From Pseudomonas umsongensis (lineage in GTDB: Bacteria; Pseudomonadota; Gammaproteobacteria; Pseudomonadales; Pseudomonadaceae): 64,000 nt of DNA. The notes under the pieces were generated by a model. The model saw nothing but the letters and a program-made list of their open reading frames with translations, was not told where the DNA came from and did not search any database. The stretch covers positions 310,001 to 374,000 of the forward strand of contig NZ_NIWU01000004.1 in NCBI RefSeq assembly GCF_002236105.1, given 5' to 3'. Made by a program: the position numbers and the translations under genes. This document shows, piece after piece, positions 60,187-64,000 of this stretch (position 1 is its first letter; every line of letters starts with the position of its first letter).

Positions 60187-60228
60187 CTCAGATCCTTTCT
60201 GATCTTGGGCTTTTATAGGGTATGGAAT

Positions 60229-60483
60229 TCAGGCCTTGAGCAGCGCGTCGAGCTTGCCGGCGCGCTCCAGGGCAAACAAATCATCACAACCGCCAACGTG
60301 GGTGCTGCCGATCCAGATCTGCGGCACGGACGTACGCCCGGCCTTCTGAGCCATTGCGGCACGCACCTGCGGCTTGCCATCGACCTTGATCTCTTCGAAG
60401 GCCACGCCTTTGTTCTCGAGCAGGTATTTGGCTCGGGAGCAATAAGGGCAGTAATCGCTGGAATAGACGACGACGTTGCTCAT
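60229..60483 (-). CDS. grxC: Glutaredoxin 3
   Basis: An 84-residue glutathione-dependent oxidoreductase with the dithiol active site YCPYCSRAK at residues 11-19, the cis-Pro in TSVPQIWIG and the glutathione-binding GGCDDLFALE. Complete and of normal length. The 42-bp gap to secB and the 1-bp gap to the rhodanese-like gene indicate one transcription unit. Confidence 0.96.
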   Translation of the reverse strand: MSNVVVYSSDYCPYCSRAKYLLENKGVAFEEIKVDGKPQVRAAMAQKAGRTSVPQIWIGSTHVGGCDDLFALERAGKLDALLKA

Positions 60484-60484
60484 A

Positions 60485-60898
60485 TCACTTCACCAGCGGC
60501 AGATTGTCGGCTTTCCAGCTGGAAACACCACCGGACAGTTTGGCGGCGGTGAAGCCAGCCTTTACCAGTTCGCGAGCGTGAGTCCCGGCCGTCTGGCCCA
60601 TGGCGTCGACCAGGATGATGGTCTTGGCCTTGTGCTTTTCCAGCTCGACAACACGGGCAGCCAGTTTGTCGTGAGGAATATTCAACGCACCAACAATGTG
60701 ACCGGCAGCGAAATCCTTGGCAGGACGAATGTCGATTACCACGCCCGCGTCTTTGTTGACCAGGCCAGTCAATTCGCCAGTGCTCAGGCTACGGCCGCCG
60801 CCCTGCATCTGATAGGCAATCAGCAACGCCAGCAGTACGACGAAGATACCGACGAGGATGTAGTGGTTAGTGGCAAATTCAATCAGGTGAGCAACCAT
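60485..60898 (-). CDS. Membrane-anchored rhodanese-like protein (YibN type) without catalytic Cys
   Basis: A 137-residue protein: one N-terminal membrane helix (YILVGIFVVLLALLIAYQM, about residues 13-31) and a cytoplasmic rhodanese domain (GELTGLVNKDAGVVIDIRPAKDFAAGHIVGALNIP). The active-site loop, normally starting with Cys, reads VDAMGQTAGTHA, with Asp in its place, so sulfur transfer is not expected. It is the first gene of the rhodanese-grxC-secB unit. Start ATG 60898 fits homologues but has no Shine-Dalgarno; the bases before it are CCTCCTTCG. Confidence 0.85.
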   Translation of the reverse strand: MVAHLIEFATNHYILVGIFVVLLALLIAYQMQGGGRSLSTGELTGLVNKDAGVVIDIRPAKDFAAGHIVGALNIPHDKLAARVVELEKHKAKTIILVDAMGQTAGTHARELVKAGFTAAKLSGGVSSWKADNLPLVK

Positions 60899-61051
60899 CG
60901 AAGGAGGTTCCAGGGCGTTAAAATGTCGGCCAGTATACACAGCCACTATGGTGGGCCAAACCCCGTCCGGCGGTGACGTGGCCGGAACTTCGCTTTAAAC
61001 TGCCACTCCCTTTTCCATCGCCCTCTTTTATCTCAGCCACGAGTGGACTCC

Positions 61052-62581
61052 ATGACTACCACGCCTAAACCTTTGGTCCTGATTATTCTCGACGGCTTCG
61101 GTCACAGTGAGAGCCCTGAATCCAACGCGATCTTTGCCGCCAAGAAGCCTGTATTGGACCGCCTGTGGGCCACCGTGCCCAACGGCCTGATTTCGGGCAG
61201 CGGCATGGACGTCGGCTTGCCGGACGGCCAGATGGGCAACTCCGAAGTCGGCCACATGAACCTCGGTGCCGGTCGCGTGGTGTATCAGGACTTCACCCGT
61301 GTGACCAAATCGATCCGCGACGGCGAGTTCTTCGAGAACCCGACCATCTGTGCCGCGGTGGACAAAGCTGTCGCTGCCGGGAAGGCCGTGCACTTCATGG
61401 GCTTGCTGTCCGATGGCGGTGTGCACAGCCACCAGGATCACCTGGTCGCCATGGCCGAACTGGCCGCCAAGCGCGGCGCCGAAAAAATCTACCTGCACGC
61501 CTTCCTCGACGGCCGCGATACCCCGCCGAAAAGCGCGCAATCGTCGATCGAACTGCTGGACGCTACCTTCAAGGCCCTGGGTAAAGGCCGGATCGCCAGC
61601 CTCATCGGTCGTTATTTCGCCATGGATCGCGACAACCGCTGGGACCGTGTCTCCCAGGCCTACAACCTGATCGTCGAAGGCCAGGGCGAATTCAACGCCG
61701 CCACCGCTCAGGAAGGTCTGCAAGCGGCTTACGAGCGCGGCGAAAGCGATGAATTCGTCAAGGCCACTTCCATTGGCGAGCCGGTGAAAGTCGAAGACGG
61801 CGACGCCGTGGTGTTCATGAACTTCCGCGCCGACCGCGCGCGCGAGCTGACCCGCGTTTTCGTCGAGGACGACTTCAAGGAATTTGAACGTACCCGTCAG
61901 CCAAAACTGGCCGGTTTCGTCATGCTGACCCAATACGCCGCCAGCATTCCCGCACCTTCGGCATTTGCCGCCGGCAGCCTGGAAAACGTGCTGGGCGACT
62001 ACCTGGCGAAAAACGGCAAGACCCAGCTGCGTATCGCCGAAACCGAGAAATACGCCCACGTGACCTTCTTCTTCTCTGGCGGTCGTGAAGAACCGTTCCC
62101 GGGCGAAGAACGCATCCTGATCCCGTCGCCTCAAGTCGCTACCTATGACTTGCAGCCGGAAATGAGCGCGCCTGAAGTCACCGACCGCATCGTCGACGCC
62201 ATCGAAAACCAGCGTTACGACGTAATCGTGGTCAACTACGCCAACGGCGACATGGTCGGCCACAGCGGTGTGTTCGAGGCAGCGGTCAAGGCTGTTGAGT
62301 GCCTTGACCAGTGCGTCGGTCGCATCGTCGATGCCCTGGAAAAAGTCGGCGGCGAAGCGCTGATCACCGCGGACCACGGCAACGTCGAGCAGATGTCCGA
62401 CGAAACCACCGGCCAGGCCCACACCGCGCACACCACCGAACCGGTGCCGTTCATCTATGTGGGCAAGCGTGACCTGAAGGTTCGCGAAGGCGGCGTGCTG
62501 GCAGATGTGGCGCCGACCATGCTGAAGCTGCTAGGCCTTGAAAAACCGGCGGAAATGACCGGGACTTCGATTCTGGTGTAA
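61052..62581 (+). CDS. gpmI: 2,3-bisphosphoglycerate-independent phosphoglycerate mutase
   Basis: Interconverts 3- and 2-phosphoglycerate. The 509-residue manganese enzyme of the alkaline phosphatase superfamily has LIILDGFGHS (metal Asp), the phosphorylated Ser in GQMGNSEVGHMNLGAGR, FLDGRDTPP, and the second metal site VVNYANGDMVGHSG with TADHGNVEQM. It is divergent from the rhodanese-grxC-secB unit. A GTG three codons upstream is an alternative start. Confidence 0.97.
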   Translation: MTTTPKPLVLIILDGFGHSESPESNAIFAAKKPVLDRLWATVPNGLISGSGMDVGLPDGQMGNSEVGHMNLGAGRVVYQDFTRVTKSIRDGEFFENPTICAAVDKAVAAGKAVHFMGLLSDGGVHSHQDHLVAMAELAAKRGAEKIYLHAFLDGRDTPPKSAQSSIELLDATFKALGKGRIASLIGRYFAMDRDNRWDRVSQAYNLIVEGQGEFNAATAQEGLQAAYERGESDEFVKATSIGEPVKVEDGDAVVFMNFRADRARELTRVFVEDDFKEFERTRQPKLAGFVMLTQYAASIPAPSAFAAGSLENVLGDYLAKNGKTQLRIAETEKYAHVTFFFSGGREEPFPGEERILIPSPQVATYDLQPEMSAPEVTDRIVDAIENQRYDVIVVNYANGDMVGHSGVFEAAVKAVECLDQCVGRIVDALEKVGGEALITADHGNVEQMSDETTGQAHTAHTTEPVPFIYVGKRDLKVREGGVLADVAPTMLKLLGLEKPAEMTGTSILV

Positions 62582-62597
62582 CCCGCACGCTCAAACG

Positions 62598-62647
62598 CCA
62601 CAAACCACTGTGGGAGCTGGCCTGCCAGCTCCCACAGTGGTTTGTGG
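62598..62647. repeat. 50-bp near-perfect palindrome after gpmI (REP family D)
   Basis: Perfect 24-bp arms (CCACAAACCACTGTGGGAGC TGGC and its reverse complement) with only 2 bp between them. The inner part is the GTGGGAGCTGGC unit seen also at about 39020. It starts 17 bp after the gpmI stop and could act as a 3'-end hairpin. Confidence 0.9.
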
Positions 62648-62772
62648 TGGTTTTACAGACTAAATCCCCCCCACCTCCCCTTCCAGTCATCACACAGTCA
62701 GAAATGGGCATTTTTTTTGCTGCTCATGGCGGGCATACTAGGACGTCCCTTTCTTTGGTGTCGCCCGCCTCT

Positions 62773-64000
62773 ATGCTCCGCGTCCTGATAGCCCTCGCCC
62801 TGACTTGCCTGCTCCAGCCGGCCTTCGCCGATGAGCGCGCGCAAACCCAGCAACAATTGGACGCCACGCGCCAGGACATTGCCGAGTTGAAAAAACTGCT
62901 GGGCAAGCTGCAGGAAGAAAAGTCCGGCGTGCAGAAAGACCTCAAGGGCACTGAAACCGAGATGGGCAAGCTCGAGAAGCAGGTCGACGCCCTGCAAAAA
63001 GAGCTGAAGAAAAGCGAAACCGAGTTGCAACGACTCGATGCAGAGAAAAAAAAACTCCAGAGCGCGCGCACTGAACAACAGCGACTGATTGCCATCCAGG
63101 CCCGCGCGGCTTATCAGAACGGCCGGCAGGAATACTTGAAACTGCTGCTCAACCAGCAGAACCCAGAGAAGTTCGCCCGCACGCTCACCTATTACGACTA
63201 CCTGAGCCAGGCTCGCCTGGAGCAGCTGAAGAATTTCAACGAAACCCTGCGCCAGCTCGCCAATGTCGAAAAAGACATCGGCCTGCAGCAGGCGCAATTG
63301 CTGGTACAGCAAAGCAGCCTGGAAACCCAGCGTAGCGAACTCGAGAAGGTACGTCAGGAGCGCCAGCAAGTCCTGGCCAAGCTCAACGACGACGTGAAGG
63401 CTCGCGACCAGAAACTGGCAGCCCGTGAGCAGGACCAGGCAGACCTGTCTAAAGTCCTTAAAACTATTGAAGAAACCTTGGCCCGCCAGGCTCGTGAGGC
63501 AGAAGAGGCGCGACAAAAAGCGCTGATCGCCCAGCAGGAAGCCGAAAAAAAGCGTTTACGTGAGGCCCAGGCGCTGGCAGATGCCAACGACGATGCCCCA
63601 CGCAAACCGGTTAAATCGACACCCGGCCCACTGGTTTCCAGTTCCGGTGAAACCTTTGGCGGCGCATTTGCTTCAACTCGCGGCAAACTTCCATGGCCTG
63701 TCGATGGTCGACTGTTGGCGCGCTTCGGTGAAAGCCGTGGCGACGACGCCCGGACCAAGTGGGACGGCGTAATGATCGGCGCTTCTGCAGGCAGTGCGGT
63801 GCATGCGGTGCATGGCGGTCGAGTGGTGTTCGCCGACTGGTTGCGCGGCGCCGGGCTGCTGGTGATTCTCGACCACGGCAACGGTTTCCTGAGTCTTTAT
63901 GGTCACAACCAGACACTGCTCAAGTCTGCGGGTGACGTGGTAAAAGCCGGTGAATCCATCTCCACTGTCGGTAACAGTGGCGGGCAGGACACACCAGCGC
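62773..64000 (+). CDS. envC: Murein hydrolase activator EnvC (5' part; runs off the window)
   Basis: Periplasmic activator of cell-separating amidases, recruited to the septum by FtsEX. From ATG 62773: a signal peptide (MLRVLIALALTCLLQPAFA), a long coiled coil (about residues 20-270, Lys/Glu/Gln/Leu rich), and a LytM/M23-like domain from about residue 300. The domain keeps the fold (GKLPWPVDGRLLARFGES, HAVHGGRVVFADWLRGAGLLVILDHGNGFLSLYGHN), but the first metal site is degenerate (ARTKWDGVMIGA), as in EnvC activators that have no hydrolase activity. 409 codons are visible; the end lies beyond the window. Confidence 0.93.
   Translation, partial: MLRVLIALALTCLLQPAFADERAQTQQQLDATRQDIAELKKLLGKLQEEKSGVQKDLKGTETEMGKLEKQVDALQKELKKSETELQRLDAEKKKLQSARTEQQRLIAIQARAAYQNGRQEYLKLLLNQQNPEKFARTLTYYDYLSQARLEQLKNFNETLRQLANVEKDIGLQQAQLLVQQSSLETQRSELEKVRQERQQVLAKLNDDVKARDQKLAAREQDQADLSKVLKTIEETLARQAREAEEARQKALIAQQEAEKKRLREAQALADANDDAPRKPVKSTPGPLVSSSGETFGGAFASTRGKLPWPVDGRLLARFGESRGDDARTKWDGVMIGASAGSAVHAVHGGRVVFADWLRGAGLLVILDHGNGFLSLYGHNQTLLKSAGDVVKAGESISTVGNSGGQDTPA

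Noticed and set aside
60900..60976. AAGGAGGT on the plus strand near the rhodanese-like start, followed by a 17-codon frame at about 60924
   Set aside because: The spacing to the next ATG is too long (about 16-19 bp), the peptide is not recognisable and no promoter is evident; probably chance.

Overview
The window is a piece of chromosome from a fluorescent Pseudomonas, most likely of the P. fluorescens group. Three things point there: the gene order follows the P. aeruginosa PAO1 arc from phaC2 to envC almost gene for gene (from memory of that map), the codon use is GC-rich, and the gaps hold many of the REP palindromes typical of P. fluorescens-type genomes. I see no prophage, insertion sequence, CRISPR array, tRNA or rRNA gene. 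This is core genome, so the points of interest lie in regulation, repeats and a few degenerate enzymes.

Layout. 1-3.4 kb: end of the medium-chain PHA locus (3' part of phaC2, phaD, and the opposing phasin genes phaI-phaF) plus a PHA-associated small protein. 3.6-6.6 kb: ubiE-ubiJ-ubiB. 6.6-9.6 kb: hisI-hisE-tatABC-rsmE, tightly packed. 9.8-14.5 kb: a chemoreceptor and an amino-acid ABC importer. 14.7-20.8 kb: opgGH and pip-dtd. 21.0-35.8 kb: a complete histidine utilisation cluster. It has hutF, divergent from hutC-hutD, then hutU, permease hutT, ABC importer hutXWV, two histidase-family genes, hutI and hutG. 35.9-45.5 kb: lipocalin, small lipoprotein, amino-acid-type chemoreceptor, fbp with a DUF924 gene, and a DUF3999/DUF2339 pair. 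45.7-52.5 kb: glgP, a Cys-cluster protein, typA, thiI. 52.8-58.7 kb: glnA, a cupin lipoprotein, a DUF4124 protein, ntrB-ntrC, and a three-module small RNA. 58.6-64 kb: a small membrane protein, trmL, secB, grxC, a rhodanese-like protein, gpmI, and envC, which runs off the end.

How the parts fit. Nitrogen control links the right and middle parts. glnA and the small RNA after ntrC each have a good sigma-54 promoter, and ntrB has a textbook NtrC operator upstream. hutU has its own sigma-54 promoter directly overlapping a HutC operator, and a second HutC-type operator lies in the hutC/hutF gap. The hut genes together convert histidine to glutamate via urocanate and the HutF/HutG branch.

Most notable observations: (1) the first histidase paralogue lacks exactly the Ala-Ser-Gly tripeptide that forms the MIO cofactor and has lost other active-site residues, yet is intact and kept beside a normal histidase; (2) three near-identical modules about 80 bp apart follow a sigma-54 promoter after ntrC, matching the NrsZ small RNA, whose 3' end overlaps the stop codon of the convergent gene; (3) the promoter architecture of hutU; (4) nineteen REP loci of several families; (5) a rhodanese-like protein without its catalytic cysteine; (6) long perfect inverted repeats at 59637-59696 and 62598-62647.
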